Source: CAZHGD01 sp964531735 (lineage in GTDB: Bacteria; Armatimonadota; UBA10988). Taken from it: DNA of 64,000 nt. The stretch covers positions 1 to 64,000 of the forward strand of contig CAZHGD010000006.1 in the NCBI GenBank assembly GCA_964531735.1, in the 5' to 3' direction. Made by a program: the position numbers and the translations under genes. Shown piece by piece: positions 49,151-57,752 of this stretch. The notes below the pieces were generated by a model. The model was not told the origin of the DNA. It was given only the letters and a program-made list of their open reading frames with translations, and ran no database searches. How positions within the stretch are numbered: position 1 is the stretch's first letter; the number at the start of each line of letters is the position of its first letter.

Positions 49151-51982
49151 ATGGACGACGAGGATGGGACACGCCCGGACGTTGCCGGCGGGCCAGCCGA
49201 AGCGGCCGAGCCCGAGGGTGCTCTGGCGGCGCGGCGCGAAGCCGCCTTCCTGTCATCGCCAGACGCCTTGCACATCCTGGACATGACGGGTTGTCTGGTC
49301 GACTGCAACGACACCTTCCTGCGCCACCTGGGCTACCGGCGCGAGGAGGTGATCGGCCGGCACGCCATGGACTGGGACGCACACATGCAGGCCGGCCTGC
49401 GTCCGCGCGAGATCAGTGCGGCCCTGGCCGGTGGTCCGGTCTATCGCACCATCCACCGCCGGCAGGATGGCAGCCTGGTCGATGTCGACCTGTGTACGGT
49501 GGTGCAGGTGGTCGACGGCCGGCAACTCCTCTTCTGCACCGCGCGCGACATCTCGGCTCAGCGGCTCGCCGAAGCGGAGCTGACCGACAGCCGCCGACGG
49601 CTGTCGGAGGTGCTCAGCGCGGCACCGTTCGGCGTCCAGACTTTCCAGTTGACCGACGAAGGTGGCCTGCGGCTGGTAGAGGCCAACGAGGCCGCCGACC
49701 GCATGCTCTGCCGCAATCACCACGTGCTGCAGGGCGCCGACGCCGAAGAGGTGTTCCCGGGACTGCGCGGCACCGATGCGGCCGCGGCCTGCCGGCGCGT
49801 CGCCAGTGCCGGCGGGCGCTGGGAGGGCGAGGTGCTCAGCGCGGACGCCGAGGGCATCGCCGGCGCCTACGAGGTCCACGCGTACCAATCGGCACCGCGC
49901 ACGGTCAGTGTGATGTTCCGCGACATCACCGAGCGCCGCCGCGCCGAGCTGGATAGCCTGGTGCGGCACCAGCAGCTCCTGGCGCTGTACCGGGCCACTG
50001 AGCTGGCGCTGCGAGCCGGTGACACTGGCGAGGTGCACGACCAGATCCTGGACCTGGTGTGCCAGACCACCGGCTTCGCCATGGCCTGGATCGAGCGCTA
50101 CGACCGATCGGCGGCCGAAATGGTCGTGGTGGCGACGCGCGGCGTGGACGACGACGCGCTCGGCTCGGGCGTGCGACAGGCGCTGCCGCAGGTACTCTCG
50201 GGCATCGTGGCCGCCAGCGGCTCGCCGATTGTCGTGCACCGGGTGCAGGAGCGCCGTGACGAAGCCTCCGACGGCTTGCGTGCCAGGGGCGTGCAGACCT
50301 ACTTGTGTGTGCCCATGGCCGGCGATGACGGCGTGCTGGGTGCCCTCTGCGCGGCCGACCGCGGCTCGCCGCCGACAGACGACCGCCTGGTCTCGTGGTG
50401 CAGTGGTGTGGCCAACACCCTGGCCACGATGGTGCAACGGCAGCAGGCCGAGGACGCCTTGCGCGAGTCGCGCCGGATGCTGCGGTTGGTCATCGATACC
50501 ATCCCCGTGCGCGTGTTCTGGAAGAACCGCGACCTGATCTACGAGGGCTGCAACCAGGCCGCCGCGCGCGATGCCGGGCTGTCGTCGCCCGAGGCCATCA
50601 TCGGCCGTACCGACTACGAGACGGCCTGGTTCGAACAGGCTGACCTGTACCGGGCCGATGACCAGGAAGTGCTGCGCACCGGCCAGGCCAAACTGGCCTA
50701 CGAGGAGCCGCAGCACACCAGCACCGGCGGCTTGCACTGGCTGCGTTCCAGCAAGGTGCCTTTGGTCAACGAGGCCGGCGAGGTGACCGGCGTGCTGGGC
50801 ACCTACGAGGACATCACCGATTCGAAGCACGCCGAGGAGGCCGTGCGGCGCGAGCGCGCGTTCCTCGCCCAGGTGGTGGACGCGTTCCCGGCGATGGTCT
50901 CGGTGAAGGACGCCGAGGGGCGGTTCCTGTTGGCCAATCGGGCACTGGCGGCAGCCTACGGGACCACCGCCGAGGCCATGGTGGGCCGCACCGATGGCGA
51001 CTACATCGATGATGCGGCCGAAGCCGCGCGCATCGACGCCGACGATCGTGAGGTGACCGCGACGCGACAGTCGAAGACGATCGATGAGGTGCCGAAGGTG
51101 ACGGCCGACGGCCAGGTGCACCATCTGCGCACCAGCAAGGTGCCACTCCTCGACGAGGACGGCACCTGCCGCTGCCTGTTGGCGGCCACGGTCGACATCA
51201 CCGACCGGATCGCCGCTGAGCAACTGCGGCAACAGCGGCAGCAGGCGCAGAAGCTGGAGAGCCTCGGCGCCATGGCCAGCGGCATCGCCCACGAGTTCAA
51301 CAACCTGTTGACCACCATCATCGGCAACCTCGACCTGCTGGCGGACGCGTTGCCAGCGGACTCCGCGGCCGGCGACTGTCTGCAAGACGCCGACACGGCG
51401 CTCCGTCGAGCTGCCGAGCTGTCGCGGCAGATGCTCGCCTACTCGGGCCGCGAGCACATGCGCTTCGCGCCGGTCGGCCTCGATCGCGTGGTCGGCGAGG
51501 CCGTGGACCTGCTGCCGGCCGGTGTGGCCGCGAGTGCCGAGGTGCGCGTGCAACCGCTGGCTGCGCTGCCACCGGTCTACGGCGATGCCGCGCAGTTGCG
51601 TCAGGTGGTGCTCAGCCTGGTGGTCAACGCGGCCGAAGCCATTGGTGAGGGTCCGGGTTCCATCGTGGTGTCGGCGGCCGAGTGTGGCCTTGAAGCCGCC
51701 GGCGTGGCGGCTCAGGGCGACAGTCGGAGCGAACTCACGGCCGGGCCGTACCTGCTGCTCGAGGTGGCCGACACCGGCTGTGGGATGAGCGCCGAGGTGC
51801 GCGAGCGGATCTTCGACCCGTTCTACACCACCAAGTTCGCCGGGCGCGGCCTGGGTCTGGCGGCGGCCGCGGGCATCGTGCGCGGCCACGGCGGAGTCAT
51901 CTGGGCCGAGAGCGAACCGGGTGTCGGGACGACGCTGAAGCTGCTGTTGCCCGCGGCGGGCGCGGACGCGGCTTCACCGTGA
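49151..51982 (+). CDS. soluble multi-PAS/GAF sensor histidine kinase
   Basis: 943 aa, no membrane segment. Sensor parts in order: PAS (about 35-155, LHILDMTGCLVDCNDTFL), PAS (about 165-275), GAF (about 285-420, CVPMAGDDGVLGALCAAD), PAS (about 440-555, RVFWKNRDLIYEGCN) and PAS (about 570-690, FPAMVSVKDAEGRFLLANR). The HisKA helix has the phospho-acceptor His at about 712 (GIAHEFNNLLTTI). The ATPase domain shows VVNAAEAI, DTGCGMSAEVRERIFDPFYTTK and GRGLGLAAAAGIVRGHGG. There is no receiver domain and no regulator gene adjacent. ATG 49151 is favoured over ATG 49136 because GGAG lies 9 bases before it. Divergent from the patatin gene. Confidence 0.9.
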   Translation: MDDEDGTRPDVAGGPAEAAEPEGALAARREAAFLSSPDALHILDMTGCLVDCNDTFLRHLGYRREEVIGRHAMDWDAHMQAGLRPREISAALAGGPVYRTIHRRQDGSLVDVDLCTVVQVVDGRQLLFCTARDISAQRLAEAELTDSRRRLSEVLSAAPFGVQTFQLTDEGGLRLVEANEAADRMLCRNHHVLQGADAEEVFPGLRGTDAAAACRRVASAGGRWEGEVLSADAEGIAGAYEVHAYQSAPRTVSVMFRDITERRRAELDSLVRHQQLLALYRATELALRAGDTGEVHDQILDLVCQTTGFAMAWIERYDRSAAEMVVVATRGVDDDALGSGVRQALPQVLSGIVAASGSPIVVHRVQERRDEASDGLRARGVQTYLCVPMAGDDGVLGALCAADRGSPPTDDRLVSWCSGVANTLATMVQRQQAEDALRESRRMLRLVIDTIPVRVFWKNRDLIYEGCNQAAARDAGLSSPEAIIGRTDYETAWFEQADLYRADDQEVLRTGQAKLAYEEPQHTSTGGLHWLRSSKVPLVNEAGEVTGVLGTYEDITDSKHAEEAVRRERAFLAQVVDAFPAMVSVKDAEGRFLLANRALAAAYGTTAEAMVGRTDGDYIDDAAEAARIDADDREVTATRQSKTIDEVPKVTADGQVHHLRTSKVPLLDEDGTCRCLLAATVDITDRIAAEQLRQQRQQAQKLESLGAMASGIAHEFNNLLTTIIGNLDLLADALPADSAAGDCLQDADTALRRAAELSRQMLAYSGREHMRFAPVGLDRVVGEAVDLLPAGVAASAEVRVQPLAALPPVYGDAAQLRQVVLSLVVNAAEAIGEGPGSIVVSAAECGLEAAGVAAQGDSRSELTAGPYLLLEVADTGCGMSAEVRERIFDPFYTTKFAGRGLGLAAAAGIVRGHGGVIWAESEPGVGTTLKLLLPAAGADAASP

Positions 51983-52078
51983 GCCGCAGGTGCCCGTTGG
52001 GTGTCTGGTGTACCATAGTGGCTGTGTGTCGCCCGTCCCGGTGCTGGTTGGCGCCGGCCGGAGCCAGAGGAGCTGAGC

Positions 52079-53302
52079 ATGCGTAACCGGTTGGCGATGG
52101 TCGCCGTGCTGCTGGTGGGCTGCAGCATGGCCAGGGCGGTGACGCCATGCTGCGGACGCCGTGCGGTCAAGGCCGCGGCTCCCGCGGCTGATGCCTACGG
52201 TGAGGCCCTGCAGAACGCGCTGACCAACTGCTACGGCCGGGTGGCCTCCTGGACCCCTGGGGCCGAACAGGCGGCGGCCAACTTGGTGGCCGGCGGTGCG
52301 CTTTACGTTGGTGGGAGCATGCCCGGGTTCGACATCGAGGCGCTGAACCGTGCCGGCGGGCTGTGCCTGGTGCAGCGACTGCTGCCCCAGACGCAGACCA
52401 AGTCCGGCGACGTGGTGTTCTACGCGGTGCTGGCGCACGGCGCGCCCACCGACGGCGAACAGGTCGCCAAGTTGCGCCAGTCGGGCGCCCTGGTGGTGGT
52501 CTTTGGCCACGCGGGCACGCCGGCGGCCAACGCGGCAACCACGGTGGTGGAGCCCGGCTTCGAACTGCGCTCCGACGGCCTGCCCCGCGACGGCGTGATG
52601 AACGTGGCCAACCTGTGGGCCTTCAGCGCCGAGATGATCGGCGCGATGACGCGCCAGGGCAAGATGCCGACCATGTTCCAGAGCGTGGCGATGCCTGGCG
52701 CGCGCGAGCGCAACGCCGACGTGCGCCAGCAGCCGTTTCACACCGACCGGACGGTGAAGCCGGTGCCGCGCTACCGGCTCGGCCGCCTGTACCTGGCGCG
52801 CCAGCAGCGGCATCTGCTGTGGCTGCGGCGCCCCGCCGGCCTCGAGGCGTTGGCCCGCGCGGCGACGCTGGCCGCCGAGGCGAAGCGCCAGCACAAGACG
52901 CTGTGGGTCTGGCTCTATGGCCACTATCCGCCCTATGTGGCCGGCACGCCCGGCGACCCCGGTCTGTGGAAGTCGTTCACGGGTGCCGTCAGTCCGGACA
53001 CCGTGGCCAAGCAGGTCCACGCCGGTGACGTGTTCTGCCACATCGGCTATGTGAGCATCGAATCGGCCATCTTCGGCGCGGCCAAGACGGCCGGCGCCAA
53101 GACCATCGCCGCCGTGGCCGGTACTCGGACGGCGGCGCCGGCCGACCACCAGGTGCCCGACGTCTGGATCGACCCGCACTGGGTGCTGGGCGATGCCGAC
53201 ATCGAGGTCTACGGCTACGACGTGCCGATTCTGCCGCCCTCGGGCTTCGTGCAGGTGGCCATCTACTGGATGCTCACCGCGGAGACGCTGGCCCGGATGT
53301 GA
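52079..53302 (+). CDS. exported or lipid-anchored SIS-domain-like protein
   Basis: 407 aa. The N-terminus is a lipoprotein-like signal (MAVAVLLVGC-type run, LVGC lipobox at about residue 15) or a Sec signal ending in ARA. Two segments resemble sugar-isomerase (SIS) domains: EQAAANLVAGGALYVGGSMPG near 65, and VHAGDVFCHIGYVSIESAIFGAAKTAGAKTIAAVAG near 320, the latter in the place of the SIS pattern GDVxIxISxSGxTxE. SIS proteins normally act on phosphosugars in the cytoplasm, so export would be odd. Enzyme activity is not assigned. GAGGAG lies 6 bases before ATG 52079. Convergent with the GH130 gene. Confidence 0.5.
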   Translation: MRNRLAMVAVLLVGCSMARAVTPCCGRRAVKAAAPAADAYGEALQNALTNCYGRVASWTPGAEQAAANLVAGGALYVGGSMPGFDIEALNRAGGLCLVQRLLPQTQTKSGDVVFYAVLAHGAPTDGEQVAKLRQSGALVVVFGHAGTPAANAATTVVEPGFELRSDGLPRDGVMNVANLWAFSAEMIGAMTRQGKMPTMFQSVAMPGARERNADVRQQPFHTDRTVKPVPRYRLGRLYLARQQRHLLWLRRPAGLEALARAATLAAEAKRQHKTLWVWLYGHYPPYVAGTPGDPGLWKSFTGAVSPDTVAKQVHAGDVFCHIGYVSIESAIFGAAKTAGAKTIAAVAGTRTAAPADHQVPDVWIDPHWVLGDADIEVYGYDVPILPPSGFVQVAIYWMLTAETLARM

Positions 53303-53340
53303 GTCCGTCTGGCCAGACAGGGCGCCACCGGGTGCCGCGA

Positions 53341-53363
53341 CCGCTCGGGCCTCAGCCCAGCGG
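53341..53363. terminator. hairpin over the stop of the GH130 gene at a convergent junction
   Basis: CCGCT-C-GGGC (53341-53350) pairs with GCCCAGCGG (53355-53363) in nine positions with one bulged C and a 4-base loop. The loop and first right-arm base contain the minus-strand stop at 53352-53354. The same 49-bp gap also holds the perfect 12-bp palindrome GTCTGGCCAGAC. No T-tract. Confidence 0.5.
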
Positions 53364-54347
53364 ATGCTGCAGGCAGAGATCGACCAGGTCGACGACGTCG
53401 GCGCTGGCCAGGCACTCGACGGTGTCGGCGGCTCCGTAGTAGATCTTCACCTCGCCGGTGTCTTCCAGGACCATCCCGCCCGGGAAGATCACGTTGTTGC
53501 GGAAGCCACCGTCGACCTCATAGGGCGCTTCGGGCGCGAGCAGCGGCTCCGGATAGAGGCCGATGACCTTGAACGGGTCTTCGGGATCGAGCAGCATGAT
53601 GCCGGCCGTGTAGCGCTTCGTCCACTTTGGCTCCCAGCCGTGCTGGCCGCGGTCGGGATCGACGTCGACCGCATGGAAGGTGGTTAGCCAGCCCTTCTCG
53701 GTCTTCACCGGCGGCGCGCCCGGCCCGATCTTGGCGTTGGCGAAGGGCACCTTCTCACCGCCGAGCAGCAGGCTGTGATGGCCCCAGTAGATCAGGTCGG
53801 GTGACAGCGAGACCCAGATGTCGAACTGCTCGCCGCCGCCGCGGCTGTAGACGGGGAACGGCCGTTCCAGCCGGATGTAGCGGTCGGCCAGCCGCTCGGG
53901 GAACAGCACCATGTTGCGGTTGTCCGGCGCCGACAGACTGATCACCTCGAAGCGTTCGAAGTCCTCGGTCACCGCCACGCCGCCGCGCAGCCCGTGGCGG
54001 GTGTCCACCGCGAAGCACATGTAGACCTTGCCGTCGAGCACGGTCAGGCGCGGGTCGTAGGCGCGGATGATCTCCTCGTCCGACAGCTCGAAACAGGGCT
54101 TCTCGTACACCCGCCAGGACACACCGTCGCTGCTGTAGGCCAGGCCGAGATTGGTGCCCTCCAGCTTGTGCTGCGCCGCCGAGCCATAGTCGTTGCGGAA
54201 GACCATGACGTAGAGGCCCTGGTACTTGGTGATGCCGGCGTTGAACACCAGCGTGGCGGGGTAGGGCACGTCGGCGGCGGTCAGGATCGGGTTCGCCGGA
54301 TGGCGGCGGATGAGCGGACTCGACTTGAGCGGGCCGATGGTGGACAT
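53352..54347 (-). CDS. GH130 beta-mannoside phosphorylase-like protein
   Basis: 331-aa five-bladed propeller of the GH130 family, cytoplasmic. HPANPILTAADVPYPATLVFNAG is the family start; the catalytic general acid is expected as the Asp of AYDPRLT (about residue 97). The HGLRGGVAVTEDFE, NRNMVLFPE and the EKGWLTTFHAVD stretches follow as in mannosyl-glucose or mannooligosaccharide phosphorylases. It would split beta-mannosides with phosphate to mannose 1-phosphate, saving ATP. ATG 54347 has AAGGAG 7 bases upstream. Starts 20 bp after the YfcE-like gene, so it may be transcribed with the ABC operon; its sugar substrate is not fixed by sequence. Confidence 0.88.
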   Translation of the reverse strand: MSTIGPLKSSPLIRRHPANPILTAADVPYPATLVFNAGITKYQGLYVMVFRNDYGSAAQHKLEGTNLGLAYSSDGVSWRVYEKPCFELSDEEIIRAYDPRLTVLDGKVYMCFAVDTRHGLRGGVAVTEDFERFEVISLSAPDNRNMVLFPERLADRYIRLERPFPVYSRGGGEQFDIWVSLSPDLIYWGHHSLLLGGEKVPFANAKIGPGAPPVKTEKGWLTTFHAVDVDPDRGQHGWEPKWTKRYTAGIMLLDPEDPFKVIGLYPEPLLAPEAPYEVDGGFRNNVIFPGGMVLEDTGEVKIYYGAADTVECLASADVVDLVDLCLQHPLG

Positions 54348-54367
54348 AGTGGCTCCTTCTGGTGGCC

Positions 54368-54853
54368 TCACCAGGTGACCAACTCGGCGCTGACCTGGTC
54401 GCCGTCAATGGTGAGTATGGCACAACTGCAGCGAGGTGCGGCGCGCCGGTCGGTGGGCGAGCCCGGGTTGACCAGGAGTTGCCGGCCGAGGTGCTGCACC
54501 AGCGGCTGGTGGCTGTGCCCGAAGACGACGACGCGCGCGCTGGGGAACTGGCGCCGGGCGCGCTCGAGGGTGCTCTTGCCGGGGCCGAAGTGCCCGTGTG
54601 TGAGACCGATGCGCACGCCGGCGGCGACGACCTCCATGGCTTCGGGCAGCACGCGAGCCACCTCGAACGGGTCGGTATTGCCGGCCACCGCATGGACCTC
54701 GCCGAGTGCGTGCAGCGGGTCCAGCACGGCCAGCGTGTTGTGGTCGCCGGCGTGCAGGATCATCGCCACCTCGGCGAAGGCGTCCAGCACCTGTTGTGGC
54801 AGTTGCTTGGCTGCATACGGCACATGAGTGTCGGCCAGCAGACCGATTCTCAT
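54368..54853 (-). CDS. YfcE/MJ0936-type calcineurin-like phosphodiesterase
   Basis: 161 aa. Small metallophosphoesterase with LADTHVP, HAGDH, GNTD, THGH and FGHSHQPLV in the usual order, supplying the Asp, Asn and His ligands of the two-metal site. Relatives hydrolyse phosphodiesters in the test tube but cellular substrates are unknown. ATG 54853 overlaps the TGA of the 518-aa gene (ATGA), tying it to the ABC operon. Confidence 0.92.
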   Translation of the reverse strand: MRIGLLADTHVPYAAKQLPQQVLDAFAEVAMILHAGDHNTLAVLDPLHALGEVHAVAGNTDPFEVARVLPEAMEVVAAGVRIGLTHGHFGPGKSTLERARRQFPSARVVVFGHSHQPLVQHLGRQLLVNPGSPTDRRAAPRCSCAILTIDGDQVSAELVTW

Positions 54854-56406
54854 GGCGTGCCTCGGCTGCGGCCCGACTTGCGCGCTTGCTCGCGCAGCGG
54901 CTCGGTCGCCTTCAACAGCGCCGCTTTGGTCGGCGCGTCGAGGTCACCGGAGTTGAGGCAGGCGTTCAGGTAGTCGACTTCCATGTCGACGAATTCGGGC
55001 AGTCGCCGCTCGGGCGAGTCGCCGGCGGCTTCCTGGTACTGCGCATGGGCCAGGCGCGCCAGCTTCTCGAGACCTTCGGCCTGCGACCGGTCACCCAGGG
55101 CCACCAAGCGCCACATGCTGCCGAGGATGCCCTCGATGTACTGCTTGATCTCCTCGCGCGAGCCACCGTACTTGTAGCCTGCGGCAGTGAGCACGAACGC
55201 GCGCAGGTTGCCCGCGGCCGGCCCCTGCCAGCGGAAGCTCCGCCAGCGCCGTTCGGCCTCCTGTTCGTCGCCGAACATGTAGAGCGCCAGAATGGCGTCC
55301 ATCGCCAGGTTGCGGCGGGCGGCCACGAACGACTCGGCGTCGGGGAAGAAGCCGATGATGCGCTCGAATTCGCGCTCGCAGCTCGGCAGCACCTTCAGGT
55401 CAGGTGTGCGCTCCAGCGTCTTGGTGCCGGGACGGTAGACGAGCCGTCCTTTCTGCACCGCGCGCCGCAGCGCTTGTGACAGCAGGCGCTCGGCCGAGAG
55501 CTTACGGCCGCGGCCGCCGGCCTTCTCGCAGGCGAGCGTCGTCCAGTAGACCACATGCGCCTCCGGCGCGCGCCAGTCGAACGGCCCGAACGCCTGGTCG
55601 ACGGCGCGGATGCGCCCGATGGGCATATGCCACACTTCGTGCAGCCGCTTCGATCGCGCATGGAGCTGGAGCTGTCGCAGCGCCGGTGCCCAGGCCTCCA
55701 TGCCGAACAGCTTCTTCACCTTCGGCGGCGGTTTGGCCCGCGGGTGGTCGTAGGCGTAGAAGCTGCCGAGCAGGTCGGCGCCGGCCCGTTTGCTCTCGTC
55801 GAGCAAGGTCTTCACCTCGACGTTGCGCTGGAGTTGGGCCAAGTCAGGTGCCTTGGCCATCAGGTCGAACTGCGGGCGTGGACCGCCGAGCAACCAGTAC
55901 CACTCATCGGCCCACCAGCGCAGGTACGACTCGTACGCCGGGTCGGTGTCCTCGCCGACCTTGGCGTCGATGATCATCGCGATGGACAGGTAGATCTCGG
56001 GGTCGTTGGGATTGCGCCGCAGGCCCTCGTTGAGCAGCAGACTCAGCCCCGATTGGACCCATCGCCAGCGGTCCTCGGGCGAGTGGAACTCGCCGGCGAT
56101 GTTGAACGCCATGTTCTGCGCCTGGAAGTAGTAGAGCCCGCCCAGGCGTGGCTGCAGCGCCGCGATCCAGTCGGCGGTCTGTAGCATGTCGAAGTACTGG
56201 CCCTGGTCCTGCTGCTGCGAAGCGCGCAGCCAGAGCAGGTCGACAATCAGGCCGTTGAGGCCGCCGAGCGCCACGCTGGCCAGCGCGACCTGCGGCGGCA
56301 GGCTGGTGCTGCGCTCGCCGGGCGTGGCCAAGCGCCGCGGTCGCACGGCCGCGGCCGCCACCATCAGCAACAGCGCGACCAGAGCCAGCAGCAAGCGACG
56401 TTTCAT
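54850..56406 (-). CDS. unknown 518-aa helical protein coupled to ABC permease
   Basis: An N-terminal membrane segment (about residues 4-21) and possibly a second (LIVDLLWL, about 53-60) are followed by a large helical region with an Arg/Glu-rich TPR-like solenoid: QGQYFDMLQTADWIAALQPRLGGLYYFQAQN, GLRRNPNDPEIYLSIAMIID, NLAMDAILALYMFGDEQEAERRWRSFRW. The pattern of a TPR protein anchored to the membrane and following ABC-2 permeases is seen in some PVC and related genomes, but I know no assigned function. ATG 56406 overlaps the stop of the upstream permease by 4 bases (ATGA), and its own stop overlaps the YfcE-like start, so it is in the middle of a coupled operon. It may be a scaffold or receptor for the transported molecule. 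Confidence 0.6.
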   Translation of the reverse strand: MKRRLLLALVALLLMVAAAAVRPRRLATPGERSTSLPPQVALASVALGGLNGLIVDLLWLRASQQQDQGQYFDMLQTADWIAALQPRLGGLYYFQAQNMAFNIAGEFHSPEDRWRWVQSGLSLLLNEGLRRNPNDPEIYLSIAMIIDAKVGEDTDPAYESYLRWWADEWYWLLGGPRPQFDLMAKAPDLAQLQRNVEVKTLLDESKRAGADLLGSFYAYDHPRAKPPPKVKKLFGMEAWAPALRQLQLHARSKRLHEVWHMPIGRIRAVDQAFGPFDWRAPEAHVVYWTTLACEKAGGRGRKLSAERLLSQALRRAVQKGRLVYRPGTKTLERTPDLKVLPSCEREFERIIGFFPDAESFVAARRNLAMDAILALYMFGDEQEAERRWRSFRWQGPAAGNLRAFVLTAAGYKYGGSREEIKQYIEGILGSMWRLVALGDRSQAEGLEKLARLAHAQYQEAAGDSPERRLPEFVDMEVDYLNACLNSGDLDAPTKAALLKATEPLREQARKSGRSRGTP

Positions 56407-57752
56407 GCGTCGCCTCCCGCGTCCATCTCACGGCGGGTCCAGTACGCCAGCCCCGGCGCGGCGGCGATGGCCGAGTAGAACAGCCCGACCACCCAGAACG
56501 CCGACCGGACCTGCGACCACGGGATGTGCAGGCCATCGGACAGTTGGCTGATGGGCTGGAAGCGGTGCAGGGCGCCGCCGAGCTGCCAGGCGAACGATAC
56601 GACGGCCTGCACCGTGCGTTCGAGCCACGGGGCGACCAGGCTGCCATGGTGCCCGGTCAACAGCGTGCCCTGCTCCAGTTGCCCCGACAGCAGCGGCACC
56701 TGCGCGGCGACGGCGAGGTAGCTGAGCACCACGAACGCGGCCACGGGGAAGCTGAACAGACTGCCGGCACTCAGGCCGAGCGCCGACATGAACGCCAGTT
56801 GCAGGCCGAGGATCAGCACCGCACGCAGGTAGTTGCTGTTGAACCCGCCGTTGACATAGAGCAGCGTCGGCCCGTCGGGCAGCGGGAAGGCCAGCGTGAA
56901 CGGCGACTTGTTCTCGAACCGCACGGTCACCGTGCCCGGCTGAATGGCCGACACCGGTACCTCGAGGTGCCAGAACCGGTCGGGCAGGAACGGGCCGCTG
57001 AGTTTGGTCTGGCCGACCTGGAACTCGCCCTTGGCGCCGGCCGAGGGCAGGGCGCCCGCCGGACGGAAGCGGAAGCGCAGCGTCAGCGAGCGCGCGCCGC
57101 GCGGCGGGTAGACGCCGCGGAACTCCCAGGTGCGGCTCTTGCCCGGCGGCACCGACTGCCAGAAGGCGACGATCTCGCGGCGCAAGTTGCGGCGCAGCTC
57201 GTCGCGATCGGCGTTGGCCGGCACCTCGCGCCGGTCGATCAGCTCGGTCAGCCGCCGGCCGGCTTCGCGGTCGAAGTCAATCGTGGCCGGCCGCCGTTCG
57301 GCCCGGGCGGTGAGCACCAGGAACCAGGCTTCGCGCCGCTGCGGCACGGTCCAGCGCCGCGAACGCGCCACCATCTGGAGTTGCGCCCACAGCAGGCCGG
57401 CGGCCAGGAGCAGCAGCACCGCGTTCAGCGCCACCAGGCCGAGCCAGCGCCCGAGCCAGATCTGCCAGCGCGGCAGCGGCTTGGTGGCCAGCAGCACGAT
57501 GTGCCGCCGGCTGAGGTCGCGGCAGATGGTCTCGGCGCCGAGCCAACCAGCCGCGAGGCAGAGCAGCGCCTGCGACACGCCGAGGCCGTAGCTGAGCACC
57601 AGCATCGCGCGCCCGCAGGCGGTACCGTCGTCGCGCAGCGACGGGGGCAGCAACAGGCCGACCAGCAGCACCAGCACCGCCACCGCCCAGAAGGCGCGGG
57701 TGCGCAGCGCCCCGCGGAAGGTAAGCTGGGCCACCGCCAGCAGCTTAGTCAT
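56403..57752 (-). CDS. ABC-2-type transporter permease with large extramembrane domain
   Basis: 449 aa. Membrane segments at about 17-33, 50-72 and 96-120 are followed by a roughly 150-residue soluble beta-rich insertion (about 130-290, including an RFRFRPAGALP strand and FENKSPFTLAF), then four further segments to the C-terminus. The PxxRWQIWLGRWLGL loop (KPLPRWQIWLG) is the ABC-2 cytoplasmic coupling region, LLATKPLPR, also seen in the 317-aa partner as VLSKPLSR. ATG 57752 overlaps the ATPase gene end by 8 bases. Probably forms a heterodimer with the 317-aa permease and the ATPase to export or extract a lipid, peptide or glycan; cargo unknown. Confidence 0.8.
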   Translation of the reverse strand: MTKLLAVAQLTFRGALRTRAFWAVAVLVLLVGLLLPPSLRDDGTACGRAMLVLSYGLGVSQALLCLAAGWLGAETICRDLSRRHIVLLATKPLPRWQIWLGRWLGLVALNAVLLLLAAGLLWAQLQMVARSRRWTVPQRREAWFLVLTARAERRPATIDFDREAGRRLTELIDRREVPANADRDELRRNLRREIVAFWQSVPPGKSRTWEFRGVYPPRGARSLTLRFRFRPAGALPSAGAKGEFQVGQTKLSGPFLPDRFWHLEVPVSAIQPGTVTVRFENKSPFTLAFPLPDGPTLLYVNGGFNSNYLRAVLILGLQLAFMSALGLSAGSLFSFPVAAFVVLSYLAVAAQVPLLSGQLEQGTLLTGHHGSLVAPWLERTVQAVVSFAWQLGGALHRFQPISQLSDGLHIPWSQVRSAFWVVGLFYSAIAAAPGLAYWTRREMDAGGDA

